Assembly: GCF_007990935.1 (NCBI RefSeq)
Contig: NZ_BJXJ01000015.1
Span: 44,985-108,984 of the forward strand
Direction: 5' to 3'
Origin: Vibrio sagamiensis NBRC 104589
GTDB lineage: Bacteria > Pseudomonadota > Gammaproteobacteria > Enterobacterales > Vibrionaceae
Length of the DNA stretch: 64,000 nucleotides
The notes beneath the pieces are model-generated. The model searched no databases, had not been told where the DNA came from, and saw only the letters and a program-made list of their open reading frames with translations. The translations under genes and the position numbers were made by a program. Shown here piece by piece: positions 1-9,085 of this stretch (its first letter is position 1; every line of letters begins with the position of its first letter).

Positions 1-717
1 ACTATCATCGCAACTCTAGCCCAACAACTTACTGAGCTCAAAAAGCGAGTAATGTGTATGGACCTCGACTTTTCAATGGGCGATTTAGATTTACTACTCA
101 ATGTTGAAGGTAATACAGCATTAGTAGAATTACTACAATATCCAGAAAGGCTCGACCCCATCGTATTTGATCGCTGTGGCATCAATGTGTCTCCAACGCA
201 TACTCTCTTTACTGGCTACCTACCTTTAGACACCACACCGTTTTGGCCACAAAAAAGTGCATTCGATCAATTTGCAAAGTTATGCCTGCAAAATTCAGAT
301 TATTTATTGATCGATATACCAAGCTATTCATTACGAGATCAACTTGGATTTGACACATTAAAGAGTGCAGATATACGAGTCATTGTCGTTGATCCAACAC
401 TCGGTTCAATTCGCAATGCGGGTCAGATAATTAAGCAACTTCAACACCAACCTAATTCACAAACAATTATAGTATTGAATCATTGTAAGTCAGATTCAGC
501 ATCACTAATTTCTGTCAACGATGTTAAAAAGTCTTTAGGTACCGCTGTGGACATTGTTATCCCTTTTTTGCCTAACCATTTTTTAGGTAAATCATCACTT
601 GGTCGACCAATCCATAAGGGTAACAGGAAAGCCAAGCTAGCATTCAAATCTCTACTGGCATTAGTTACTGGCGAGCCGCAGAACAACGGGCGTCGTTTTT
701 GGAAGAGAGGTGCATAA
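1..717 (+). CDS. tadZ: TadZ/CpaE-like pilus localisation ATPase, 5' end cut off by the window
   Basis: The reading frame is open from the first base, so the gene starts upstream. The visible part begins just after where a ParA/MinD Walker A motif should lie and continues with MCMDLDFSMGDLDLLLNV, the strand-turn region that follows it in MinD-like ATPases. TadZ/CpaE proteins are atypical MinD-family ATPases that place the Tad secretion machine at the cell pole or membrane. The identification leans mainly on context, because tadA follows directly. The stop TAA (715-717) overlaps the tadA start (TAATG). Whether Walker A is intact cannot be judged from this window. Confidence 0.85.
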   Translation, partial: TIIATLAQQLTELKKRVMCMDLDFSMGDLDLLLNVEGNTALVELLQYPERLDPIVFDRCGINVSPTHTLFTGYLPLDTTPFWPQKSAFDQFAKLCLQNSDYLLIDIPSYSLRDQLGFDTLKSADIRVIVVDPTLGSIRNAGQIIKQLQHQPNSQTIIVLNHCKSDSASLISVNDVKKSLGTAVDIVIPFLPNHFLGKSSLGRPIHKGNRKAKLAFKSLLALVTGEPQNNGRRFWKRGA

Positions 718-2063
718 TGTTTGGTCAGAAAGTGCAAGCTTTTGATCCAAAGGAAGCAAGCAAAACAAGATTGGAAGAAACGTTCACACCGGCAGCTTCA
801 ATACGTGAACACTATAATGTCATTCATGAAGAGGTCATCAAAGCAATCGACCCATCAGTAATCATAACTTTAAGTGCATCAGAGCTGGAAACTAGAATTT
901 CCGAGATGGTATCAGATATTGCTATTTCCAAGCAGTTACCACTCGGCCAAAAAGATGTTTCTTATTCTGTTGAACAATTACTTAATGAGTTTCTTGGTTT
1001 AGGTCCACTTCAGCCCTTGATTGAAGACACGGGTATTACAGATATCATGGTTAATGGGTACCGCGAAGTTTATGTGGAGCGGTCAGGTAAATTGCAAAAA
1101 GCAGCGGTTCAATTTCGTAGTGAAGAGCAACTTCTCAATTTAGCACGACGCATAGTAAGCAAAGTTGGTCGAAGAATTGATGAGTCCAATCCATTGGTCG
1201 ACGCTAGACTGGAAGATGGTAGCCGTGTCAATGTGATCATCCCACCGCTTGCTTTGGATGGGACCTACATCTCGATTCGAAAATTCAACGAAAAAAAGCT
1301 GACTCTCAGTCAACTCGCACAATTTGGGGCAATGTCGAAGTCGATGATTAAACTTATCGATATTATCGTTCGTTCACGCCTTAACGTTCTTGTTGCAGGC
1401 GGTACTGGCGCAGGTAAGACAACACTACTGAATGCGATGTCTTTTAGCATTTCACCTCAAGAAAGAATCATCACTATCGAAGATACGGCAGAACTGCATT
1501 TACAGCAACCACATGTTGTACGTACTGAAACTCGCCCAGCTAACGCAGAAGGCTTAATCCCTATAACTCAACGAGAATTAGTAAAAAATGCTCTACGTAT
1601 GCGGCCAGATCGCATCATCTTAGGCGAGGTTAGAGGAGATGAGGCATTTGAAATGATGCAAGCAATGAATACGGGTCATGATGGTTCTCTCTGCACCTTA
1701 CATGCTAACTCTGCAATTGATGCCCTGGTACGCATGGAGAACCTTCTAATGATGAGTCAAGCAACACTGCCACTTTTCTCTTTACGTCGCCAAATTGCAG
1801 ATACGATTGACGTGATCATTCAAGTAGAGCGAATGCGAGATGGAAAGCGACGCGTTGTTTCGATCACTGAGCTCCAGAGGTTAGATGGTGAGCAATACGT
1901 TACTCAAGAATTGTTCACCTTCAAAATCTTATCAGAAGATCAGCAAGGTAATTTAATTGGAGAATATAGAAGTGCAAAGTGCATTCCATGCTTCAATAAC
2001 AAAGCCAAATATCACCAACTTGATACTCAACTACGAGTAGCAATGGAGCTTGAAATAGAATGA
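717..2063 (+). CDS. tadA: TadA/CpaF secretion ATPase of the Tad (Flp pilus) system
   Basis: A 448-residue GSPII_E/CpaF-type ATPase that powers assembly of Flp-type IVb pili at the inner membrane. Seen: Walker [10 protein letters not shown] at residues 228-236, an Asp box ([10 protein letters not shown], about 251-260), Walker B with ILGEVRG from residue 301 (catalytic Glu 304), and a His box [12 protein letters not shown] at 320-331. These are the four standard motifs of secretion ATPases. I chose ATG 717 because it sits 6 bases after a strong GGAAGAGAGG (701-710) and couples translation to tadZ. An in-frame ATG at 699 would bury that ribosome site. The end overlaps tadB by ATGA. Confidence 0.96.
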   Translation: MFGQKVQAFDPKEASKTRLEETFTPAASIREHYNVIHEEVIKAIDPSVIITLSASELETRISEMVSDIAISKQLPLGQKDVSYSVEQLLNEFLGLGPLQPLIEDTGITDIMVNGYREVYVERSGKLQKAAVQFRSEEQLLNLARRIVSKVGRRIDESNPLVDARLEDGSRVNVIIPPLALDGTYISIRKFNEKKLTLSQLAQFGAMSKSMIKLIDIIVRSRLNVLVAGGTGAGKTTLLNAMSFSISPQERIITIEDTAELHLQQPHVVRTETRPANAEGLIPITQRELVKNALRMRPDRIILGEVRGDEAFEMMQAMNTGHDGSLCTLHANSAIDALVRMENLLMMSQATLPLFSLRRQIADTIDVIIQVERMRDGKRRVVSITELQRLDGEQYVTQELFTFKILSEDQQGNLIGEYRSAKCIPCFNNKAKYHQLDTQLRVAMELEIE

Positions 2064-2968
2064 TCCTCATCCTTTACATTTCCTTGCTGTTAGCCCTAAT
2101 TTGGTTTATCAATTCGAACTCAAAGCAAGCGGTAGTAAATAGACGACTGCAATTGATAACAGCTGGCCAGTACCTACTCAAAACAGATGTTTCAATCAAA
2201 AAAACAAACCATCTACGTACTAATAAACTATATGTCTTTTTTATACGATTGAATGCGTTGCTGCCTATATATGACAAGTATTGTATTACTCTGGCAGCTA
2301 TTGGTTTCTCAATTGTAAGCGATATATTGATGCCAGAACTACCTATCTATCTGCAAATTCTTGCCACACTTGGTCTGTGGCTCAGTTTCACTTGTGCCGT
2401 AGTGATTTACCGCAGAAAATTGCAAGTAGAAGAATTTGAAAAAGGCATCATTAATGTTCTTGGATTAATATCTAGAGCGGTATCTGCAGGATTATCCATT
2501 CCACAAGCCATTGATCAAATTTCACAAACTCAGCCTGGATTACTAGGACGTGAATTTGCTTATATCCGTGATAATCTCACGCTGGGTCTCAGTCTTCGCC
2601 AGAGTCTCGATGATGCATGTATTCGTCTTCCTTATATTAGTTTCCGTTACTTCTCTATCGCATTGATTCTTAATCAATCAAATGGTGGTCAACTGCGAGA
2701 AACCCTTCAAAGTCTGAGTCGAACCATTCATGACAACCGTGCGATGAGAAAGAAAGTTAAAAGCTTAACTTCAGAGCCACGTATCACTGCCTTATTCCTC
2801 TCACTATTACCCTTTGGGTTATTGGTTGGGATCTATTTAATCGAGCCCAACATGGTAGAGCAACTATTTAAAACCGAATTAGGTCAACGTGTACTGATTT
2901 ATGCACTTTGTAGCATCAGTATTGGAGCCTTAATTTTAAATGCGATGACTCGCAACAAGAGGTTTTGA
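2060..2968 (+). CDS. tadB: TadB inner-membrane platform protein
   Basis: A 302-residue membrane protein with hydrophobic stretches near the N-terminus, around residues 75-120 and at the C-terminus (about 245-295). A central T2SSF-type cytoplasmic domain includes the segments GLISRAVSAGLSIPQAI and LRETLQSLSRTIHDNRAMRKKV. The T2SSF domain forms the inner-membrane platform of type II secretion and type IV pilus machines. Position directly after tadA and before a second T2SSF gene is the normal Tad order. The ATG start overlaps the tadA stop (ATGA at 2060-2063). Confidence 0.93.
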   Translation: MILILYISLLLALIWFINSNSKQAVVNRRLQLITAGQYLLKTDVSIKKTNHLRTNKLYVFFIRLNALLPIYDKYCITLAAIGFSIVSDILMPELPIYLQILATLGLWLSFTCAVVIYRRKLQVEEFEKGIINVLGLISRAVSAGLSIPQAIDQISQTQPGLLGREFAYIRDNLTLGLSLRQSLDDACIRLPYISFRYFSIALILNQSNGGQLRETLQSLSRTIHDNRAMRKKVKSLTSEPRITALFLSLLPFGLLVGIYLIEPNMVEQLFKTELGQRVLIYALCSISIGALILNAMTRNKRF

Positions 2969-2970
2969 TC

Positions 2971-3840
2971 ATGATGTATGTTGCCATATTACTTCTGATG
3001 TTAGCCTTAATACTTACTGTAATTGCACAGTTATCTTCTTTCAAAAGGGATATTGTCTCAGAGCGTCTAGACAGCATATCAGACTACTCTTTAAAGTATA
3101 CAAGCTCTTCAACTCACAAAAACAATGCGAATTGGTGGCGCTTCCAAGGTAAAAAGTCACGACGTCAGAAACTCACTCTAATTGGGTGGTTAAACCCTAA
3201 TGCTGAAGTCTATTTCATTGGATTAAGGCTATCAGCAATGATTGTTGGCTCTTTTGCTTGGTATGCTACTCAAACCCAAGTTGTCACCATAAATTCAATC
3301 GCAGAATATCTCGCCGTAGCTATCGTTATAGGCATTCTATTCGATCGCATTTTTGAATGGCGAGTGAATCAAGTTCGAATGCAGATAAGTCGCGTGATTC
3401 CAGATGCTATCGACATGATGGTGGTATGTGTCTCTTCTGGCCTAACTCTGGGATCTGTATTTCGTTGCGTTGGCGAAGAAATGCGCTCTATATCTTCTGC
3501 TTTTTCACGTGAATGGTTACTAACTGCAACTGAGATTTCTATTCTTGATTCACCACACACAGCACTCAACAACTTAGATAAGAGAGTACAACTAACTGAT
3601 GTCAGCAATGTTGTAACCACCATGGGTCAAGCTCTGCAATATGGGACGCCCATGGCTGAAGCATTAAAGCTGATTGCTTCTGACAGCCGTCAATATCACT
3701 TCCTAGAGCTTGAAGAATGGGTAGGAAAAATACCCGCTAAAATGTCATTTCCTTTAGTGTTTTTCATAATGCTACCTGTTGTTGGCATCGTTGTTGTGCC
3801 AATCATGCTATCACTTACACAAGCTCTGGGGGGGTTATGA
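2971..3840 (+). CDS. tadC: TadC inner-membrane platform protein
   Basis: The second T2SSF-domain membrane protein of the operon, 289 residues. Hydrophobic segments occur at the N-terminus, around residues 70-120 and at the C-terminus (FPLVFFIMLPVVGIVVVPIM). The middle contains IPDAIDMMVVCVSSGLTL, a signature-like stretch of TadC proteins. TadB and TadC together form the platform for the TadA motor. I chose ATG 2971 because AAGAGG (2957-2962) lies 8 bases upstream. An in-frame TTG at 2965 overlaps tadB and is less likely. The stop overlaps the tadD start (ATGA). Confidence 0.92.
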   Translation: MMYVAILLLMLALILTVIAQLSSFKRDIVSERLDSISDYSLKYTSSSTHKNNANWWRFQGKKSRRQKLTLIGWLNPNAEVYFIGLRLSAMIVGSFAWYATQTQVVTINSIAEYLAVAIVIGILFDRIFEWRVNQVRMQISRVIPDAIDMMVVCVSSGLTLGSVFRCVGEEMRSISSAFSREWLLTATEISILDSPHTALNNLDKRVQLTDVSNVVTTMGQALQYGTPMAEALKLIASDSRQYHFLELEEWVGKIPAKMSFPLVFFIMLPVVGIVVVPIMLSLTQALGGL

Positions 3841-4577
3841 GCAAGATTTATTTCTTTGTCCTATTTCTGGCTTTAATCGGCTGTCAGTCTACAACTCAAG
3901 TAGACAAAGACACTGCCGAAAATATGAAACTTGCTGAAGTCGCTTTGATGAACGGCAAACCCGAGAGTGCCATGAGACTTTATCGAAAGGTACTGATATC
4001 GAGACCTGATGATCCCCAGTTACTTCTTCTTATGGGCACTTCAGCCAATCAAGCAAAGCGTTATGATGAAGCCCTTCATTATTTAAATCGTGGTATTGCG
4101 CTTAATCAATCAAGTGCTATATACCGAGAGCTAGGTCGTGCTTGGTTAGCTATCGGTGAGTTAGATCAAGCGACATCAGCACTAGAAAAGTCTGTCAATT
4201 TAGATGCATCCGATGACGTAGCTCAAAATAGTTTAGGAGTCAGTTACTCTCTCAATAAACGGTATTCAGAAGCACGGGAGCGCTACATTCATGCTCTTAG
4301 CTTATTGCCATCAAGTAATGAATATCGCAACAACTTAGCCATGGCGTGGATACTTGATGGAAAGCCACGGCAAGGGATCCGAATTCTGCACCCGATTTTT
4401 GTTAGAGGTGAGGCAAGTGTGAAGTTGCAACTCAACTTAGCATTAGCTTATGCACTTTCCGGCGACAGTGACTCGGCCAAAAGTATTGCTCGTACACATT
4501 TATCTCAACCAGAGTTTGCTAATAATAGTTTGTATTATCAAGAGCTCGCAGCGCACACCAAGCAAGGAGCACAGTAA
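3837..4577 (+). CDS. tadD: TadD, TPR lipoprotein of the Tad system
   Basis: A 246-residue lipoprotein: hydrophobic signal then lipobox LIGC with Cys16, so it is predicted to be anchored in a membrane facing the periplasm. The mature part is a chain of tetratricopeptide repeats, recognisable from A..L...G.. patterns such as AEVALMNGKPESAMRLYRKVL and YDEALHYLNRGIALN. TadD is thought to act as a pilotin-like or scaffolding protein for the outer-membrane secretin. The start overlaps tadC (ATGA), and the stop TAA overlaps the tadE ATG (TAATG). Confidence 0.9.
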   Translation: MSKIYFFVLFLALIGCQSTTQVDKDTAENMKLAEVALMNGKPESAMRLYRKVLISRPDDPQLLLLMGTSANQAKRYDEALHYLNRGIALNQSSAIYRELGRAWLAIGELDQATSALEKSVNLDASDDVAQNSLGVSYSLNKRYSEARERYIHALSLLPSSNEYRNNLAMAWILDGKPRQGIRILHPIFVRGEASVKLQLNLALAYALSGDSDSAKSIARTHLSQPEFANNSLYYQELAAHTKQGAQ

Positions 4578-5020
4578 TGCTCTCCAATCAGAAGGGCGCA
4601 CAAAGCGTCGAATTTGCAATGATAGTGTTACCGTTTTTGCTATTAAGCATTGGATTCTTTGAAATTTGTCGTCTGTTATTAGTCCATCTTCTCTTTGATG
4701 TTGCAATTAATGCTGGTGCTCGTGATGTCAAAACACGACTAACGAGCCCTGTATCAGAACAGGTTTTCATCGAGGCTGTCGCCAAATTTCCACTCATAGA
4801 AAAGAATAACATTACGCTTTTAGACACGCTCTATGCCAAAAGCTTCTCAGATTTACTGAATAACAAACAGGCTCCCAAAAACCAAGCACAATTAGGAGAG
4901 TACAACGTACATTACGCATTTTCATTCGCTTTGTTACCTAGTCTTTCAATTTTTTTATCCAAGCCTGCCGATGACAAAATAACCTTTAAAAAAAAGGTGC
5001 TAGTTAGCTATGAAAAATAG
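4577..5020 (+). CDS. tadE: TadE pseudopilin
   Basis: A 147-residue type IVb pilin-like protein. The N-terminus has a short basic leader then G/AQSVEF followed by a long hydrophobic stretch, which matches the prepilin peptidase site (cleavage after Gly, Glu at +5) of TadE-like pseudopilins. The remainder is hydrophilic with a C-terminal region of unknown structure. It would be processed by a TadV-type peptidase, which is not in this window. It overlaps tadF by 11 bases. Confidence 0.88.
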   Translation: MLSNQKGAQSVEFAMIVLPFLLLSIGFFEICRLLLVHLLFDVAINAGARDVKTRLTSPVSEQVFIEAVAKFPLIEKNNITLLDTLYAKSFSDLLNNKQAPKNQAQLGEYNVHYAFSFALLPSLSIFLSKPADDKITFKKKVLVSYEK

Positions 5021-5576
5021 TATACCTCCGAAAACACAAACGGGTTCAGCGGCTATAGAATTTCCGTTCATCGTTCTCGCAGCCATTATTATTCTGTGGG
5101 GATTCGTTGCAACTTACCGTTTGTTCAACCTACAAATTCAACTCGACAACGTAACGTACAATTTGGTTTCAGCACTCTCATCAACTCAATTCAAACTGAA
5201 ATCGCTAGGTAGAAAAGAACTCCCTGAAGAGCTTGCTCTTCAGCTCATCAATCTCGCTGAACGTTATCTACCAAATAGCATTGACCATAGCAATATTGGG
5301 CTGCTACTTGAAAGCCGGATTTTTGATGAAGCCACTTCTCGTTGGCAATACACCCAACCACTTCATACCGGTATCCACTGCCAAGGTAAGCAAGTGATCC
5401 AAAAGCTCAACAATCTGATCGTCGATGCTCGCAACAATGATCCTGCACTAAAAGGGAAACAGTCAACATTAATTCAACTGACCTTATGCGTGAATACTCC
5501 GTTCAATTACAAGCGGCTCGAACTTCCAAAACGCCTTTCAAGTTCATCAGCTGTGATAGGTAAGTACTATGGTTAA
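5010..5576 (+). CDS. tadF: TadF minor pseudopilin
   Basis: A 188-residue protein with a leader and processing-like motif QTGSAAIEF followed by a hydrophobic helix, the same plan as TadE. The family is the TadE/TadF group of minor pilins needed for Flp pilus biogenesis. It contains two cysteines in the C-terminal half (in IHCQG and LCVNTPF) that could form a disulfide. It overlaps tadE upstream and tadG downstream, so all three are probably translated in a coupled way. Confidence 0.86.
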   Translation: MKNSIPPKTQTGSAAIEFPFIVLAAIIILWGFVATYRLFNLQIQLDNVTYNLVSALSSTQFKLKSLGRKELPEELALQLINLAERYLPNSIDHSNIGLLLESRIFDEATSRWQYTQPLHTGIHCQGKQVIQKLNNLIVDARNNDPALKGKQSTLIQLTLCVNTPFNYKRLELPKRLSSSSAVIGKYYG

Positions 5577-6801
5577 GTCAACGTTTATAACCTTTGTACA
5601 ATATCAAAAAATAGTTCGTTATCAACAAGGTTCGATCACTATTTCGTTTTTAGCACTATTATTCCCTGCACTTTTTATTGTAGTGGGCTCCCTATTAATC
5701 TCGGTTCAAGTAATGGTCTCAAATAGAGCAGCACAAGCTGCCGACTCTGCTGCATTAGCCTGTGCTTTTGCAGGCAATGCAACTCCTAAAATGATGCAGG
5801 CATACCAAGCTTACTACCGTCCCCCCCTTAGAGGGATATATGACATTGAAGCAAAAAACCACAATTGCCGTATCGAGCTGGGCTATTCAGTTTCCCCATT
5901 ACTATCTAATTTTAAATACAAAAACTATTCAGCCAACGTTATAGCAATAAATGGTGGTTTTAGAGGTGTGGTTGAAAGTAAACATTCTGTGATTCCAACA
6001 GAGCTTGTATTGGTTCTCGACGTTTCCAGTTCGATGAACTCCGACATCTCTTCATTACAAGCCATTCTGTCTAATGCATTAAATAACATTCAATCTCAAA
6101 GCAATAACGCGAGTGATTTAGATTCAGTAAGAATTTCAATCGTACCATTTAACTCCGGAGTAGCAACACAGCGCCCACTTTGGTTAGTTTCAGAGCAAGC
6201 TGGGATCTATTGTATAGATGGACTGAGTTATCGTAACGGTGATTTCTCGGCATCTCTGACGGTCGATAACCTCGCGACATTACATTCACAGCAACCAGTG
6301 AAATTTACTCGGCCCAGCAGGTGGCTAAATGACTGCAACCCAAATTCTCCAATGCTACCGCTAACCAATGTATTTTCTCGCGTCCAGAACTCGATAAATA
6401 ACCTTACAGCTAACGGAGACACTCATTCTTTTCACGGATTGTTGTGGGGAGTCAGGCAGCTTATTCCAAGTTGGCAGCAAGCATGGGGAATCAAGGTCAA
6501 TACAGATTTAGAGACTAGAAGAAAACTAGTGCTTTTTACTGATGGTAATGACCAAGGTGATACGTTCGAGCAACTTGTTAAGGCGGGGTTCTGCAAAGCA
6601 GTAGCTAATCAATATGGTATCGAGATGAATTTTATTGGCTATGGCGTTCAACCCTCTCGAATTGCTCAATTTGAGCGTTGTGCAGGAGCTCCATCACACG
6701 TATTTAGTGCCACAAACAACACTCAACTTGATAAATTTTTTTCTGACATTTTAGCCATTGAATACTCAACCAAACTCAAATTAACTCATTCAGTCAATTA
6801 A
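5569..6801 (+). CDS. tadG: TadG, pseudopilin-like protein with a von Willebrand A domain
   Basis: A 410-residue protein. After a short N-terminus comes a hydrophobic helix (about 24-48), then AAQAADSAALACAFAG, typical of TadG. From residue 145 there is a VWA domain with a complete metal-ion-dependent adhesion site start, DVSSS at 151-155, and LFTDGND at 322-328. VWA domains bind protein partners through a metal ion, so TadG may anchor the pilus or contact surfaces. It is the last gene of the operon. A 57-base gap precedes the next gene, with no clear terminator. Confidence 0.9.
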   Translation: MVKSTFITFVQYQKIVRYQQGSITISFLALLFPALFIVVGSLLISVQVMVSNRAAQAADSAALACAFAGNATPKMMQAYQAYYRPPLRGIYDIEAKNHNCRIELGYSVSPLLSNFKYKNYSANVIAINGGFRGVVESKHSVIPTELVLVLDVSSSMNSDISSLQAILSNALNNIQSQSNNASDLDSVRISIVPFNSGVATQRPLWLVSEQAGIYCIDGLSYRNGDFSASLTVDNLATLHSQQPVKFTRPSRWLNDCNPNSPMLPLTNVFSRVQNSINNLTANGDTHSFHGLLWGVRQLIPSWQQAWGIKVNTDLETRRKLVLFTDGNDQGDTFEQLVKAGFCKAVANQYGIEMNFIGYGVQPSRIAQFERCAGAPSHVFSATNNTQLDKFFSDILAIEYSTKLKLTHSVN

Positions 6802-6858
6802 GTGAATTTCATTAATTAAACTGAAAAAACAATCACTAAAATACATTATGGAGAACAC

Positions 6859-7323
6859 ATGCTTATACGAGCCTTAGCGTTATCAGCACTATGCCTTTCT
6901 TTGCCAACATTAGCGTATCAAGAAGGTGATTCATTATCACAAAGCGTGATCGAAAAACTTCAACTCAATAACAATAAACTCACGATAGTCGACTTCTTCG
7001 CAGAGTGGTGTATCTCTTGTCGTAAAGAGCTACCAGAAATTAACCAACTCTATAGTGAACTGAAAGGTACGGGCGTAACTTTTAAAGGGGTGGATGTAGA
7101 TGAAGATGTAGAAGTAGGTCTTGAGTTTCAAAAACAGCTCGGACTCAAGTTTCCTGTTATTAATGATCCCCAACAATCATTAATTGCAGAGTTCAAACCT
7201 ATCGGTATGCCTGCACTCTACTACATCTATCAAGGAAAAGTCATCAAACGCCGGTTTGGTGCTATCAATCACATTGGCGATATCATTACTAATGATCTCA
7301 TGGAAATGGGAGTACAACTGTAA
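6859..7323 (+). CDS. Exported thioredoxin-like thiol-disulfide protein (TlpA type)
   Basis: A 154-residue protein with a signal peptide (cleavage near LPTLA-YQ) and a thioredoxin fold. The active site is WCISC, Cys51 and Cys54, and the cis-Pro region is IGMPALYYIY. GGAG lies 5 bases before ATG 6859. It is the first gene of a five-gene redox cluster (6859-11731) and its stop overlaps the next start (TAATG). By analogy with TlpA/DsbE proteins it probably reduces a cysteine-containing partner in the periplasm, receiving electrons from the DsbD encoded four genes downstream. The cysteine-tailed product of the next gene is the obvious candidate substrate (inference). Confidence 0.85.
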   Translation: MLIRALALSALCLSLPTLAYQEGDSLSQSVIEKLQLNNNKLTIVDFFAEWCISCRKELPEINQLYSELKGTGVTFKGVDVDEDVEVGLEFQKQLGLKFPVINDPQQSLIAEFKPIGMPALYYIYQGKVIKRRFGAINHIGDIITNDLMEMGVQL

Positions 7324-7817
7324 TGCTAACAAAAGTTCCCCTAGTTGGGCTACTCACTCTTTCCATAACAGCTAATGCAAGCTTTGATTTTAGTGGTTTA
7401 GGTAGAAAACCTATCAAACAACAAATCAGTAGTGCCGGTGAAAAAAACGATAATCTGACTATCGAAGAAGAAATCATCTCAAGTACGATTTATTCAAGCA
7501 ACGGTATTTATTCAAACCAGGAACTCAAACACTCTGCCGGACGAAATATTGAAATGATAAAGCCCAAGGCAAAACAGCTTGTTATTGATAAAAAAGAACT
7601 ATCAATAAACAACAAGCATTCAGCTCTAGAGTTCATTGATGAACTCTTTGGTATTGAGCCGGTTAAACCATGGGAAAAAGGGACATTAGCTCAAAAAGAG
7701 ATGAAGCCCGGTGGACCAGTACCTGAATTCGACGTGTTCTCGGAAAAAGTCTTCGCTTATAAACAAGGTGCCGTCGGCGGCACTGGCATTGGTGGCGGCG
7801 GTTGCGGTTGCAACTAA
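7323..7817 (+). CDS. Exported DUF4266-like protein with glycine-rich CGCN C-terminus
   Basis: A 164-residue protein. It has a signal peptide ending near TANA-SF, then about 90 low-complexity polar residues. Next comes a conserved-looking segment VKPWEKGTLA (114-123), and a tail from residue 149 that is almost only Gly and ends GGGGCGCN, with the two Cys at 161 and 163. I recall the pair VKPWE(K/R)GTLA plus a GGGGCGCN tail as the mark of DUF4266, whose members are usually shorter and often lipoproteins. Here the N-terminal half is extra and there is no lipobox. The biochemical role is unknown. The tail looks like a metal- or cofactor-binding or modified peptide. Confidence 0.7.
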   Translation: MLTKVPLVGLLTLSITANASFDFSGLGRKPIKQQISSAGEKNDNLTIEEEIISSTIYSSNGIYSNQELKHSAGRNIEMIKPKAKQLVIDKKELSINNKHSALEFIDELFGIEPVKPWEKGTLAQKEMKPGGPVPEFDVFSEKVFAYKQGAVGGTGIGGGGCGCN

Positions 7818-7864
7818 CCCATCAAAAAGAAAAACAAACCGGCACCCTACAAAACAGATAAAAA

Positions 7865-9085
7865 ATGAAAAAACTATCAATTACGTTACTTAGTGCAACG
7901 GCAAATCTGGCACTAGCAGAAGATCATATTTCTGTACATTACCTTAGCTATGAGGAGTATGACGACAGAGTTTCAGCCAATGACACCATGGTCTCAATCG
8001 AGAAAAACATCGGCTTAGATTGGACACTTAACGCAGAGATAAGCTATGACGGTGTTTCTGGAGCCTCTCCAGCATGGGGACCAACGACACCACCAGCTTC
8101 TGACCTTGATCAAATTAACCGAGCTTTGAAAACTCAGCAGGCACAAAGTAAAACCAACGAAGTGATCCGAGCGGGTTACGACCCCTATCGCACTGGTTAT
8201 GAAGTGCAAAAAGTTGGCCTTAAAGATACCAGAAAGTCCATCAATTTGAGCACAACATATCGCGATAAGCTTCGTAATGAATGGACATTTGGTGTTAACG
8301 CCTCTCAGGAAGAAGATTATGAAAGCCTAGGTGTTAATGGTAAAAGTTTGGTTTATGCAGATAGTGCCAAAAACCGCTCATACAGTTTAGGTGCTTCTGC
8401 TCTATTTGATCAAACTCAGGCCTTCAACAAATATATATTGGGAGCTCAAAACAGCCAAAGCTGGAAAGACATTTTCACTGGTAGTATGGAAGTAGGCTTG
8501 TCACAAATTTTTACACCAAATTTGTATAGTATTTTTACTGCTTATGCAGGCTACCGCCGTGGCTACTTGAGCAACCACTACTTAACCGTTTTACGTGAAA
8601 TAGATATCAATAGCGACGGTCAAATAGCGAATAATGAAGTGTTCTTGGGACAAGACTCTCGCCCAGATACACGGTTTTCTGGTGGTCTCAATATTCAAAC
8701 TTTTTACTCATTATCCGATAACTTAAAAATCCGACCTCGATACAAGTGGTTCATAGATGATTGGGGCGTCATATCTCATCAGGTGGGCGGAAAACTATCT
8801 TGGCGCATCAGCGAATGGCTAACCCTAGCTCCAGGATATTTCTGGTACACACAAGATGCAGCAAATTTCTATCGTGACCCAAGTAGTGCAGACCCTTACT
8901 TTGCTGCAACTGGTTACGCCACTTCAGACCTTCGCTTAGGTAATTTTACCGCTAACACTTATGAACTAGGGGCAACGGTGAACCTCCATAAGAATATGCA
9001 CTTCAATGCAATTTCGGCATATTACAAACAAAGTAACGGATTTGAAGCTCAGTGGTGGGCGATTGGAGCAACCTATGAATTCTAA
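7865..9085 (+). CDS. DUF3570 family protein, predicted outer-membrane beta-barrel
   Basis: A 406-residue protein with an N-terminal signal peptide. The rest is rich in alternating polar/aromatic stretches typical of outer-membrane beta strands, ending in an aromatic residue (WWAIGATYEF), as barrel proteins do. The sequence NAEISYDGVSGASPAWG near residue 60 fits my memory of DUF3570 proteins, which accompany DUF4266, thioredoxin-like and ApbE genes. Function is unknown. The gene ends 11 bases inside the ApbE-like gene (ATG at 9075), so the two are translationally coupled. Confidence 0.75.
   Translation: MKKLSITLLSATANLALAEDHISVHYLSYEEYDDRVSANDTMVSIEKNIGLDWTLNAEISYDGVSGASPAWGPTTPPASDLDQINRALKTQQAQSKTNEVIRAGYDPYRTGYEVQKVGLKDTRKSINLSTTYRDKLRNEWTFGVNASQEEDYESLGVNGKSLVYADSAKNRSYSLGASALFDQTQAFNKYILGAQNSQSWKDIFTGSMEVGLSQIFTPNLYSIFTAYAGYRRGYLSNHYLTVLREIDINSDGQIANNEVFLGQDSRPDTRFSGGLNIQTFYSLSDNLKIRPRYKWFIDDWGVISHQVGGKLSWRISEWLTLAPGYFWYTQDAANFYRDPSSADPYFAATGYATSDLRLGNFTANTYELGATVNLHKNMHFNAISAYYKQSNGFEAQWWAIGATYEF

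Noticed and set aside
7323..7817. Ribosomally made bacteriocin or RiPP precursor because of the Gly-rich Cys tail
   Set aside because: The signal peptide, length of 164 residues, and DUF4266-like segment beside DUF3570 and ApbE genes fit a redox cluster better. No RiPP enzyme or exporter is near.
9006..9074. Upstream start for the ApbE-like gene
   Set aside because: It would place 23 residues inside the DUF3570 gene in another frame, with no ribosome site; ATG 9075 gives the usual short overlap.
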